A DNA stretch of 64,000 nt from NCBI GenBank assembly GCA_045113315.1, contig JBGUIX010000010.1:1-64000 (forward strand), read 5' to 3'. Source of the DNA: RUG13091 sp045113315. GTDB taxonomy: Bacteria > Bacillota_I > Bacilli_A > RFN20 > CAG-826. Numbering within the stretch: the stretch's first letter is position 1; the number at the start of each line of letters is the position of its first letter. The notes beneath the pieces are model-generated. The model had not been told where the DNA came from. It did no database searches and was given only the letters and a program-made list of their open reading frames with translations. Made by a program: the position numbers and the translations under genes. Of this stretch, positions 23,224 through 34,000 are shown one piece after another.

Positions 23224-23964
23224 ATGAAATTTATCAATATTCCGAAAGATAAGTTGAAGAAATATTTAAAAATATTACTTGTTTTAGTAGTTATCGCCGC
23301 GATCAGCATTTCTTTATATTTCATCTTAAGAGCGGCTGGTTTAACCGATGTTAATAAATTAAAAGGCTGGTTAAAGTCTGTTGGCCCATGGGCTATTATC
23401 TGCTACATCCTTTTAAGAGTGGCTTGCACTATATTCTTATCATTTATGCCCGCCACTAGCATGATCTTTGATCTACTTTCTATCGCGACATTTGATTATT
23501 TAAATCCAATCTATATTTTCTTAATTTGTTTCTTTAGTGTTATTTTGACTTCTGTTGTCATGGATTTAATCGGTCGCTTCGGTGGTAATAAAGCCATTGT
23601 CAAAATCTTAGGACAAAAAGAATATGATGAAGCAAAAGATCTAGTGCAAGAAAAAGGAATGGTTTATGTTCCTGTTATGTATCTACTTCCCATCTTCCCA
23701 GATGACGCGATATGCATGGTTTCAGGAGCCACAAAGATGAACTTCTGGGTTCACCTCGCGGAAATAATTTTATGTAGAGGCATAGGATGCGCGACTGTCA
23801 TATTTGGTGTTCAGATTATTCCAAAAGGTGTATCAAGTTTCACGAGCACCAATCCATTAGATTATTTACAAGTTATCTTCTTAATCGTCGCTTATTTAGG
23901 TTTATTACTTTATTTAGCGAGACGAGTTGATAAATGGTTAACTGCGAAATTAAAGAAAAAATAA
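23224..23964 (+). CDS. TVP38/TMEM64-family membrane protein (VTT domain)
   Basis: A 246-residue membrane protein with a basic N-terminus, a first membrane segment at about 17-37, and a VTT/DedA-like core. Core marks are the FLSFMPATSMIFDLL segment, a GGN in the first loop, and YVPVMYLLPIFPDDAICMVSGAT with the conserved Pro/Asp pattern. Relatives act as lipid scramblases or half-transporters. The end is basic (KLKKK). There is no RBS; TAGAAT ends 6 bases before the ATG, suggesting a leaderless transcript. Confidence 0.8.
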   Translation: MKFINIPKDKLKKYLKILLVLVVIAAISISLYFILRAAGLTDVNKLKGWLKSVGPWAIICYILLRVACTIFLSFMPATSMIFDLLSIATFDYLNPIYIFLICFFSVILTSVVMDLIGRFGGNKAIVKILGQKEYDEAKDLVQEKGMVYVPVMYLLPIFPDDAICMVSGATKMNFWVHLAEIILCRGIGCATVIFGVQIIPKGVSSFTSTNPLDYLQVIFLIVAYLGLLLYLARRVDKWLTAKLKKK

Positions 23965-23980
23965 AAGGGTATAAACCCTC

Positions 23981-24949
23981 TTATAAGATTTTAACTCCTT
24001 GTTTTAGGAGTTTTTCTTTATATTCATCATCCCAATAAGATGATTGCACTTCTCCAATATGTTTCTTTTTTAAATAAAACATACATAATCTAGATTGACC
24101 GATACCACCACCGATGGTTAATGGTAATTCATCATTATTAATCATCTGACAATACGGATTATTTAATTTATCTAATTCACCTTTATATTTTAATTGCTTA
24201 TATAAAGATTCTTTATTGACTCTAATACCCATCGAAGATAATTCAATTGGAGAATCGATAGTCTCATCAAAAAGAATAATATCGCCGTTTAATTTCCAAT
24301 CATCATAGTCCGCCGCGCGACCATCATGGGGCAATTTATTTTTAAGTGGCCAGCCTATCTCATAGATAAATACCGCTTTTAAGGCTTTAGAGATTAAATA
24401 TTCTCTTTCTTTAGGAGTTTTACTAGGATATCTCTTTTCAAGCTCCTTCGTGGATATTTTCGCTATTTTGTTAGGTAAATCGTATTTAAATCCCCACTTC
24501 TTCTCGCTCAGTAAAGAAACTTTATAGATTACAGAATAGATTTGAGAAACAATTTTAAATAAATATCTTTTATTTCTATCTTCTTGTTTAATAATCTTTT
24601 CCCAATCCCATTGGTCAACATAGATAGAATGAAGATTATCCATCTCTTCATCTTTTCTAATCGCATTCATATCGGTATATAAACCAGTCTCTATTGGGAA
24701 ATCATATTTTTTTAAAGCATATCTTTTCCATTTCGCTAAAGATTGAACTATTTCTAGTTTTTTATCTTTAATGACAAAGCTTACTCTTTCTTCATGTCCG
24801 TTAAGTTCATCATTTAAGCCGCTTTCTGCTTCTAAGAATAAAGGTGCGGACACTCTCACAAGATTTAGTTTTTTCGCTAATATAGTTTCAAATGTATCTT
24901 TTAGATATTTAATGGCGATTTGTGTTTCTAATAGTGTTAATTCTTTCAT
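23981..24949 (-). CDS. asnA: Aspartate-ammonia ligase
   Basis: AsnA makes asparagine from aspartate, ammonia and ATP; it is related to class II aminoacyl-tRNA synthetases. The 322-residue protein (E. coli AsnA is 330) has ETQIAIKYLKDTFE at the start, VSAPLFLEAESGLNDELNG, WKRYALKKY, TDMNAIRKDE, SIYVDQWDWEKI and TIGGGIGQSRLCMF. A GGGG RBS precedes ATG 24949. It is convergent with the VTT gene. Confidence 0.95.
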   Translation of the reverse strand: MKELTLLETQIAIKYLKDTFETILAKKLNLVRVSAPLFLEAESGLNDELNGHEERVSFVIKDKKLEIVQSLAKWKRYALKKYDFPIETGLYTDMNAIRKDEEMDNLHSIYVDQWDWEKIIKQEDRNKRYLFKIVSQIYSVIYKVSLLSEKKWGFKYDLPNKIAKISTKELEKRYPSKTPKEREYLISKALKAVFIYEIGWPLKNKLPHDGRAADYDDWKLNGDIILFDETIDSPIELSSMGIRVNKESLYKQLKYKGELDKLNNPYCQMINNDELPLTIGGGIGQSRLCMFYLKKKHIGEVQSSYWDDEYKEKLLKQGVKIL

Positions 24950-24990
24950 ATCCCCATAATCATAAAGAAATATATTTAAAAGGGCAATAG

Positions 24991-25014
24991 AAAAGGCCCT
25001 GATAAATCAGAGCC
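24991..25014 (-). terminator. Terminator of the surface-protein/lipoprotein operon
   Basis: An 8-bp stem (24995-25002 with 25007-25014, one G-T pair) with a 4-nt loop is followed on the minus strand by TTTTCTATT. It lies 27 bases beyond the last lipoprotein gene. Confidence 0.75.
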
Positions 25015-25040
25015 AGTTCTTATAAGTTAATAGTTTCTAA

Positions 25041-26359
25041 TTAGTAGACACGAACAGCGCTAACATTAGAGAATTCCACACTCTCGTTAGCGTATTTCAT
25101 ATCGAAACTAACGTATAATTTTTCTCCCATTAAGGAAGTATAAAGGCTACTAGAAGCAACATAAACTTGATTACCTTCAACTTCTTTGGCTTCAAAGCCC
25201 ATCTTCGCCATGTTATCGCCTAAGCTTAAGCCTTTTTCAATAACGACTTCTTCTCCACCTGCGGCATATCCCTTATTGAATTTAACAGAGAATTTTGGAG
25301 CAAAAGCGTTATTTTGACTGATATTTTCAAAGTTCAAAATTCCTTCAAAATGGACTGCACCATCATCCTTAATAGTGAATTTGCTATCATTAAGTGTTGG
25401 TATTTCGTTAATTGGTGTATATGTTCCACTTTCAGAATTATAGTCACCAACGGTTGTGCTACTTGCTAATTCAACAACAAATGGATTCGCATATTTGGTT
25501 TTGAAAGTGTTAATCGCGCCTTCATTAGAGGCTTTCTTACCATATTTTACTTCCAATATAGTATAGAAGTATCTTTTGCAACCACTCTTTCCTTAGCAAA
25601 TGGGACATTAAGCGCATCATCATAGTTTGATGTGGTTTCGCTAAATCTAGTCATTCTTGTGATTTCAAACTTGGAATTGAAGGAGAAAACTGATTGGCTC
25701 TTTTCCACTTCTAACTTATCGAATGTTTCATCGCCACGAATAACCGCGGTGTGGGTTTCGATAATATTAGATTCGACAGTGATATAAGAGTTTTTGCCTT
25801 CTTTATAAAATTCCAATTGAGCAAGTCCAAAAGGCTGTACAATACTTTGCCAAATCATTCTCTTATAGAATTGTTCTTTAACTGCTGGTAATTCAGTTTC
25901 AGAGATTGCTTGGAAGTAGGAATGTGGTAATTCTTCATATTGCTCAGCAACCGTGCCAACCACTTTCTTTTCTTCGTCTAAATAAATGTAGCTATTTTCT
26001 TCTTCGACAAAAGAATACTTATATGATGGTTCTTCCACTTTTGTGGTTTCTTTATTCTTCGTTTCTAAATAGAAACCTTCATATGCCTTACCATCAATTT
26101 CAATTGATGTTTCGCTCTTTCTATTTTCGCTTGGAGAACTTAAACGGTAACCTGTACCTTTCATTTCTTTTAGATCAGCGAGTTTGTTATAAACACCATC
26201 TAATAATTTAGCTTTTTCAATACCAGTAACTGGATCACCGCTGAATTTAAAATCTTCAAATTTGACCTCGCTACTCTTTTTATTTGAACAAGCTGCTAAA
26301 GAGAGAGGAAGCAAGATACTAGTAGCTAAAATAATAATTTTCTTTTTCATTTTATTCAT
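25041..26359 (-). pseudogene. Lipoprotein A of the tandem family, interrupted by a 5-bp tandem duplication
   Basis: The first part (26359-25547, 270 residues) starts with a signal peptide and lipobox (SLAAC) and matches the N-terminal domain of lipoprotein B. It ends early at a TAA. The rest (171 residues, frame ending at 25041, beginning LEVKYGKKAS) matches lipoprotein B's C-terminal domain. Between them plus-strand TATAG is repeated exactly twice (25557-25566). Removing one copy joins the frames as DTSI-LEVKYG and restores a protein of about 440 residues, the length of lipoprotein B. No other stop is present, so the lesion is recent or reversible. Function unknown. Confidence 0.8.
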
Positions 26360-26369
26360 CCTTCTTTCT

Positions 26370-27674
26370 TTACATCATATTGGAGAAATATGGAACAACA
26401 GTAACGTTTTCAAAGCTTAATGTGTTCTCGTTAGTTAAAGTAACATCATAGGAGACTAAGAAACTGCCGCCTGCTGGCATTGCATCATATGTATAAACAA
26501 CATATGCTTCTGTTCCTTCACCAATTTTTACTTCAGTAAATCCGAATGGTTCTAAAGCATCTTTTAAAGGTAATGTGCCTCTAGCAATATCAACCGTGCC
26601 TTGATAACCATTAGGACGATAATTTAAAGAGTTAGTAATTTTAAGAGCGTTTTGGTCATTAGAACCGCCATATACTCTAATGTCATAGTGACGTTTCACT
26701 AAAGATGAATCTTCTCTTCCGATTATATCTCTAGACATTTGACCTTGTTGTGTAAATGTCTTGGTGTCTTTATCGTAGTAACCTGTTTCAACATCCATAC
26801 CGGTTGTATCATCAGATAATTGTTTTCCATAGAATTCGCTGACAATCGCGGAGAATTTAGCCGCACCATCTTCTTTATCACCATAAGTAACAGTCTTTTT
26901 CTCAGTGGTTTCTTCAACTACAACTGGTTTATCGATATAGTGCTCATAAGAAGGAACGTTACTTTGTTCATCTTTAAACAACGTCCAAGAAACAATCTTG
27001 TAAGCTTCATCAATCTTTAAAACTTCTTGTTTACGATCGATATTGATTCTTTCTTTGTGATGTTCATTATCACCATATGGTTCAAAGGCATGTTCTTCTT
27101 CATATTTTTCATTTATCGCATAATAGAATTTTCCCTCTTTAAAGAGTTTGCCTTCATCAAAGACATCACCGACATCAGCTAAGAAACGATTATTTAATCC
27201 TTCTCTTCTGGCTTTAAGAGCGTCTTCATCTTGAATTTCTTCAACGTTATTGTAATAACGAGTCGCTTTTCTATAGTCGACAGTGATCATTTTTTCTCCA
27301 TCGACCCATTCATATTCATCAGTCGTCGCTTTTTCAGTGGTGATAATATGATCTCTTTTTGTGCGAGTTTCAACATTAGAGATTTCGTTTAAGAAATATC
27401 CATTATATAAGGTTGTTTCAACTGTGCCTTCAGCATTCATGCAGTTATCGTAGTCGTTATAAACATAATCTGTTCTTTCGCTCTTTACACTCTTGATTTG
27501 TTTCGCCGCCTCTAAGACTTCAAACATAATACGATCACGTTCAAATCCGGTGACTTCGGCTTCAAAATTAAATTGTTGGAAAGTAACTTTATTTGTATCT
27601 TTTTTCTTATTGGAACAACCAGATAACACTAAAGGTAAGATTAACGCTGTTCCTAAAATAAATTTCTTATTCAT
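26370..27674 (-). CDS. Lipoprotein B of the tandem family (intact copy)
   Basis: A 434-residue secreted lipoprotein: signal peptide (MNKKFILGTALILPLVLSGC, lipobox LSGC with Cys20), then an N-terminal domain of about 230 residues rich in Tyr, Glu and Thr, and a C-terminal domain of about 180 residues starting at KKTVTYGDK and ending in a beta-strand pattern (FLVSYDVTL...). Copies A and C share both domains. No known family is recognised; two-domain lipoproteins of this kind occur in uncultured Bacilli. It is 10 bases upstream of copy A and 18 downstream of copy C. Probably attached to the outer face of the membrane. Confidence 0.8.
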   Translation of the reverse strand: MNKKFILGTALILPLVLSGCSNKKKDTNKVTFQQFNFEAEVTGFERDRIMFEVLEAAKQIKSVKSERTDYVYNDYDNCMNAEGTVETTLYNGYFLNEISNVETRTKRDHIITTEKATTDEYEWVDGEKMITVDYRKATRYYNNVEEIQDEDALKARREGLNNRFLADVGDVFDEGKLFKEGKFYYAINEKYEEEHAFEPYGDNEHHKERINIDRKQEVLKIDEAYKIVSWTLFKDEQSNVPSYEHYIDKPVVVEETTEKKTVTYGDKEDGAAKFSAIVSEFYGKQLSDDTTGMDVETGYYDKDTKTFTQQGQMSRDIIGREDSSLVKRHYDIRVYGGSNDQNALKITNSLNYRPNGYQGTVDIARGTLPLKDALEPFGFTEVKIGEGTEAYVVYTYDAMPAGGSFLVSYDVTLTNENTLSFENVTVVPYFSNMM

Positions 27675-27692
27675 CTTTATTCTCCTTTCCTA

Positions 27693-28814
27693 TTACATGA
27701 CTTGGCTAATAAAGGCATCTAAGTTAGAAATAACTACTTCTGTTTGTGTTATTTCAACATCAAAACTTAAATGTAAATAGCCTTCAATCATTTGGCCTTC
27801 TGGTAAATAATAAACGACATCGTGATCAACATAATTATTAACAGAATATCCACTTGGGAGTTTAGCTTGTAAACCTTCAAATTCTTTATCGATTAAACCA
27901 ACCCATTCATCGGATGGGATAATGTGATCGTGAGTATGACCAGCAAGACGTAATGAGAATGCATTAGCTTGATCACTATTATTTAATGGAATAATAGCAT
28001 CAACATGTCTTTTAGCGAATGTAATGAATTTCATTTCGATGTTATAATCTGGAGAGCTTGTGCCGTTATAAGTTTGAGCTTCAGCATTATAAGTACCTAA
28101 TGTTGTATTTAAGAATAAGTCAGAGAGTTGAACACTATTGTATTCAGCATTAATTTTCGCTAATTCTTTTGAATTATCTTTTAATTTGCCATATTCAAAT
28201 TTGGCTTCATTATGATTTTCTTGAAGTTTAATCATCTCTTCTCCTAGAGGAGGTATTGTTTGAGTATAGTTGGCTTCTCTAAGAAAATCATAGGAAAATT
28301 CCGTAACCTTAAATGACTTATTAATAGTCATGGTCATTTGCATTTTGGTAGAACTTTTTCCCGTTAAAACGTCTTCGCCAAATACCATTGGTGATTCAGA
28401 TTCATCATAATATCTAGCGACAAAATTATAATTGTCACCTGACTTATAGGCTTGAGCATCCGTCATTTGAGTCACAAACAAAGCAGGAATTTCACGATAG
28501 AAATTGGTTTTGAGTAATTCAAACTGTCCTTGTTCGTCGGTGTCATAGAAGTGTCCATCTACATCAATATCTTTATCGTGTTTGTCATTAAGGACTAAAA
28601 GGTATTGTTTCTTTTCACTATCGATCCAACGATCTTGAGTATTTTCACCTTCTACAACTGAAGTTACACCATTAGTCACATATGTAGTTTTTGTCTCTCC
28701 TTCAGAGTGTGAATAATAGTTAGCATAGTTATGGGTGACTTGCTTAGTTTCCGTTGTACTATTAGCGTTTTTATCAGTAGCCTCAAATGATTTTGTGCTC
28801 ACAGTAAATTTCAC
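27693..28814 (-). pseudogene. Lipoprotein C of the tandem family, lacking its 5' end
   Basis: A 373-codon frame from a GTG at 28814. It aligns with lipoproteins A and B through both domains (for example EAKFEYGKLKDN with the XXVTYGDK region, and the tail LHLSFDVEITQ). The signal peptide and lipobox are missing. The same frame continues upstream of the GTG with homologous sequence (ELSDKEKADVIWAAYQKLDEVVKF) as far as a stop near 28915, inside the 3' end of the GH3 gene. About 40 N-terminal codons have therefore been lost in a fusion to GH3. GTGA overlaps the GH3 stop, so translation by coupling is possible, but the product would remain in the cytoplasm. Confidence 0.75.
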
Positions 28815-31051
28815 AACTTCGTCAAGTTTTTGATAAGCAGCCCAAATAACATCTGCTTTTTCTTTATCAGAAAGCTCTTCACCGATGGATAGATCTTTCC
28901 ATATAAGGTATTAAATTCATAGATCGGAGTTTCCATCGTATATGGTTTTTTCTTTTTATAAGGTTTTACTTTTCTACCTAGATAGGAAAAATATGTTTCA
29001 TTATCAATATGAGTAATATCTTTTGATAAATAAATGTCTTCATTTTCTTTTAAAGATAATCTCTCACCATTAATATGAATCTTCTTAGTTTCATATATAT
29101 GATTAGCATCATCATTTAAATAGAAGATATAATCTCCTTCTTCAATCTTTTCTAAATTAGAGGATGATTCATACACTTTTAAGTCGTCCACTTTAATAGT
29201 TAAATTAACTTCTTTTTCTTCTAATGGGGATAACGCTACTTTCTTATAAGCTTTTAATTCATATTTGCTATGTGGAAGAGAGCTATTTTCTATTCCAACA
29301 TATATTTGAGGAACGACTTCGATAGAAATATCACTATCGTTTTTCACCTTAAAGGAAACGATTATTTCCTTATTATCCTTATTATTAATATATAAATTAT
29401 AGAAATGATATTTCCCATACGTTAAACCATAACCAAATGGGAATAATACTTTCTTATCAAAAGAAGAATAATAACGATACCCAACATATATCGATTCTTT
29501 ATATAGCTCAATTGGAGAAGAGTCGTACTCGCTATAATAAGGAACATCTTCATATCTATTCATCCAGGTAAACGCTAAATGGCCAGAAGGAGATGTTTCT
29601 CCAAATAATAATTTATAACAAGCTTCTCCACCCATCTCACCAGGTAGATTCATAAATAACAAACTATTTAATTTAGCAATAGATGGTATCTCAAAAGGAG
29701 ATCCACCAAACATGATAAAAACAATCTTTTTATTTTGTTTTACTAATTCGTTAATGAGATGGATTTGATTAATAGGAAGTTTCATATCTTTTCGATCAAA
29801 TCCTTCTGATTCAGATAGATCAGTTAATCCACCGAAGAATAAAATAACATCCGCTTCTTTCGCGCCATTAATCGCTTCTATTTCTAATTTAGAATTTATC
29901 TTTTCTTTATTTTCTTCATAACCCGGATAGAAACGATATTTTATTTCATGGTTATCAAAAGCTTTCTTATTATCAATAACCTCATAAGCATTGATTAAAG
30001 ATGATCCACCACCTTGATATCTCATCTTATTAAATAGGTCACCAATAATGACATATTCTTTGTTCTTATCTAATGGTAAAAGATTATTTTCATTCTTTAA
30101 TAAGACCGCACTTTTAATAGCGGATTTTAAAGCAATTCCTTTATTTTTATCAAATATCTGCGGGTTTTTTGATGTTTTTACTCTCGTTTTATTAATTGTT
30201 TCTAATAATCTAAAAACTGATTCATCTAAGGTCGCTTCTTTAATTAATCCAGACTCAACACCTTTCACTATTTTTAAGATGTTTTCTTCTATCATGCCTG
30301 GCATCTCTAAATCTTGAGACATATTTAAAGAGATATCTCTATTTACCATTCCACCCCAATCGGTAATGGTTAATCCATCATAATGATATTTATCTCTTAA
30401 GATATCTTTTAATAAATATTTATTCTCACTAGCGTGATAACCATTGACCTTGTTATAGGCGGTCATGATTAAACCAGGATGAGAATTATTAATAACAATT
30501 TGATATCCCTTTAAATATATTTCATTCAAGGCTTTTAGATCGATAATCGAATCACCGATATATCGATAATCTTCTAAATTATTACCAGCGTAATGTTTAA
30601 GACAGGCTAATACTTTATTTTGCTGTAAGCCATTAACAAAATTAGAGCATAATGTCCCTGTTAAATATGGATCTTCAGATAAATATTCAAAATTTCTTCC
30701 ACATAATGGATTTCTTTTAATATTTATCGCTGGCCCTAATAAAACATTAATATCGTAATATAAACATTCTTGAGCGATGCTATTTCCAACTTCAAATAAT
30801 AAATCATTATCAAAAGAACATGCTAAAGCGCTACCTGATGGAAAGCAAGTCGCTGGTAATGTATGAATGGTGTTATTAATATCAACATTGCCTTCACTTT
30901 CTTTTCTAACCCCATTAGGGCCATCGCTCATCGTTAAGCTTGGTATAGCCAAAGGCTTCACTGGTCGAGTGGCCATATTCTGGTACCCAACTAATAGTGA
31001 AGCCTTTTGATAAATAGTGAGTTTTTTTAATAGTTCTTTACTATCAAGCAT
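28811..31051 (-). CDS. Glycoside hydrolase family 3 beta-glucosidase
   Basis: A 746-residue GH3 enzyme without a signal peptide, so probably cytosolic, cleaving beta-linked oligosaccharides. The N-terminal barrel has SLTMSDGPNGVR, KRNPLCGRNFEYLSEDP, LKHYAGNN and the nucleophile Asp in GLTITDWGGMVNRD; then a C-terminal alpha/beta sandwich (FFGGLTDLSESEGFDRKD) and a fibronectin-like domain. Its ATG overlaps the surface-protein stop (TAATG), so the two are coupled. The last 25 or so residues (SVKSFLIKKKQMLFGLL...) are out-of-frame reading of the fused lipoprotein C gene and probably replace the native C-terminus. Substrate not predicted. Confidence 0.92.
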   Translation of the reverse strand: MLDSKELLKKLTIYQKASLLVGYQNMATRPVKPLAIPSLTMSDGPNGVRKESEGNVDINNTIHTLPATCFPSGSALACSFDNDLLFEVGNSIAQECLYYDINVLLGPAINIKRNPLCGRNFEYLSEDPYLTGTLCSNFVNGLQQNKVLACLKHYAGNNLEDYRYIGDSIIDLKALNEIYLKGYQIVINNSHPGLIMTAYNKVNGYHASENKYLLKDILRDKYHYDGLTITDWGGMVNRDISLNMSQDLEMPGMIEENILKIVKGVESGLIKEATLDESVFRLLETINKTRVKTSKNPQIFDKNKGIALKSAIKSAVLLKNENNLLPLDKNKEYVIIGDLFNKMRYQGGGSSLINAYEVIDNKKAFDNHEIKYRFYPGYEENKEKINSKLEIEAINGAKEADVILFFGGLTDLSESEGFDRKDMKLPINQIHLINELVKQNKKIVFIMFGGSPFEIPSIAKLNSLLFMNLPGEMGGEACYKLLFGETSPSGHLAFTWMNRYEDVPYYSEYDSSPIELYKESIYVGYRYYSSFDKKVLFPFGYGLTYGKYHFYNLYINNKDNKEIIVSFKVKNDSDISIEVVPQIYVGIENSSLPHSKYELKAYKKVALSPLEEKEVNLTIKVDDLKVYESSSNLEKIEEGDYIFYLNDDANHIYETKKIHINGERLSLKENEDIYLSKDITHIDNETYFSYLGRKVKPYKKKKPYTMETPIYEFNTLYGKIYPSVKSFLIKKKQMLFGLLIKNLTKL

Positions 31052-34000
31052 TATTTATTTTTCTTCTTTTTGACTAAGAAGTAAATACCAACTCCAACTC
31101 CACCTAAAACGATAACAGAGGCAATAATCACTGGAATCGCCCAGGCTAAGACGTTAATTGATTGTTTACTTCCACCGCCTTCAGATGTTGAACCACTGGA
31201 AGAGGCACCACTTGTTGGATCCTCTGATGTTCCTCCACCATTACTAACGGTAATTGTGAATGAAGTATGTTTAGTAATCTCACCAGCGGTATAACTAACA
31301 TCAACTGTATATGTTCCAGCTTGGTTCATGTTATAACCACTAAATGTGGCTTCATTTGTGACATCAACTGGATCACCAAATTCAAACTGTGCCATAACAG
31401 TTGGTTTTACGAATTCATCACCAACATTATATGTAGTGACTGGATTAGTAACGCTGATTGACTGTAAATCGTTATGATCGTTAGAAACGATTTCGATATC
31501 ATAAACATATTTAAATTCAGTATTTAATTTATAAGTAACAGTGATTTGTTTAATACCGACTTGAGCTTCGGTAAATGGAACGCCTTCGTCTGGTTGCCCA
31601 GTAATGACGTAATCGGAAGCATCTAATTCCTCTCTTTGGTTATCGGAGAAGACTGCTTTGACTGTACCACCGAAGGAGAAATATTCACCAACGATGAAGA
31701 CGTTTTTCATGCCGCTTACTTCAATACCAACCATGATATGTTGGCTAGAAGGTTTGACGTTAATTGTATAAGATGTTTCCACACCCAAATAAGTAACTAT
31801 GACAGATTTTTGTCCAGCGGTTAACATATCAGGAGTTTCCACTTGGAAACCTGTGCTTATAACATCAAATGCTCCACCACCCCAATTAACTTTAACTTTT
31901 AAACCTGAATAGGAGAATGTTTCTCCAAGTTCAAATTCTGTATCGTGCGTAGAGCTTGTATCAACTTCAATTGATTCAGGTTTCTTTAATGTGACATCTT
32001 CATAAATCTCAATATCACTGGTGTTGGCCATTTTGATTTTGCCAGCATCAGAATTATAAGACATATATAAATAGTCGGTTTGAGATTTGCTTTCAATATA
32101 AACAGTGTCATAAGTATCAGTTCTAGTAATAGAAACTTCCCAAACTGCCGCTGGAACAACACTGGTGTTATATTCTAATGCTTTTCCATTAGCGGATAGA
32201 TATTCACCACTATCTAAATCTCTAAACGCCCATCCACCATTAGTGACTTTTTCAACTTCAAAGACTTTTTCACCATGTGGACGATATGTAAATTCTTTGA
32301 CTTCGAAGTTTTCATTATACATTTCTAAATTATCACTACCTGCGGCAAAGACGACATGATCACCAGCAGTAATAGATGGTGATAATTCGAATTTAGCTTG
32401 TGTAACATTAACTGGATAGGTGTCTACGCAGTTGTTATAAACAACTCTAATTTCTTCTGTATCAGAAGTAATAACTTCAGGATCAAGAGTGTACTTATCA
32501 CTTGCGACTTCTTCGACTTGATCTGGACCGATACCAGCCGAATCTTTATATGTGGCAGTAACCACTAAACCAGTTTTGTTTGTGGTTTCACCAACAAAGT
32601 AATCTTTTTGTGCGTTAGTAGCATCCACTGTAATTTCACTACAATAATAGCCAGTCACTGTAATTCCAGAAACAGTCACTGTTCTTTCCGCACCACTTAA
32701 TTGAATACGACCAGTTACGGATGTATTGCCCGCTATTAATGCATCCCAAGTGACGCTACCAGTAACATCTAAACTGAAGGTTTCAAATGTCGCTGTGATT
32801 GTCAAACCAGTGGCATCAAACTCTTCACCTTCGTTATAGGTGTCTTTAGCTAGTGTTCCACTATAGGAAAGGGAATTAAATTCTTGAGTAACTAATAAGC
32901 CGATCTTGTTGTTATTTTCTTGTTGAACGGTACTACCAGAAATAAATCCGCCAGAAATATGTTGTAAATATCTACCTTGGGTATCGATTAAATTGAATAT
33001 TTCAACACCAGAAGTTGGGCGAGAAACAACCCAGTATGTGGTTGGTTCACTAACAAATGCTAAATATGAAGTGCTATCGCCTTTTTCAACATAGGAGTCA
33101 CCTTTTCTAATGTAATAAGAGTTATCAGCTTTATTCGCTCTTTCAAATAAGAAAACGCTTGAACCGTCACTATAATTAATGTCGGTTACATTATTTCTTG
33201 GATTAGTTGTAGACATACCAACTTTAAATGTATAATCGGTAATAATATATTCATTAGATGTTAAAACATCATAAACATAGTTATGAACTGTAATTGTACA
33301 ACTGGCTTGTCTTACGATTGTGCCATCAGATGCGGTACATGTCGCTGTCGCAACACCTTCACCTTCATAAGTAACAATAACAGTTTGATCACTATCACTA
33401 TCTAATGATAAGACAGCAGTATCGCTCACTTCCCAATGATAGGATGTTGGTTCATATCCTGTAGTTGGAGTAGCAGTTAAACTGATACTACCACCAGTAG
33501 GACCGCTGGCTTCAGTTTCATTTAAGGTAATGTTTTCATTACCACTAGCGTATTTGTAGATGGAAACAGGAGTTAAATTAGCAGAAGTTTCAGCATAACA
33601 AGAAAATCTATTTGTGCCATTTAATCTAATGATGTTTCTTTCAGCGCTTGTGCTCACACATTTGATTAAGGCGCTAGTATCGCTATCATCTATAGTGATG
33701 TTCCATGAGGATAAATCTGACAATGTGGATTCATATGTCATTAAATTCTTTGAAGTGGTTTGCGCAGCTAAATATTTATTATTTTCACCAACAAAAGCAT
33801 AACTACCATCAGAGTATCCGCTCACAACTGTAAGTTCTAAAGCGTCGGTTGGTAAACCGAGTATTTTTTTGTTATCGGAGGATTTGGTTCCAGTAGCGAC
33901 ATCAAAATAGTCGTCACTTGTGCCGTGTTTTTTGCCCATAACACCTGTGCTAGCACCAACGCCAGAGATTAATACTTTACTATTAAGTGTTAAATCACTA

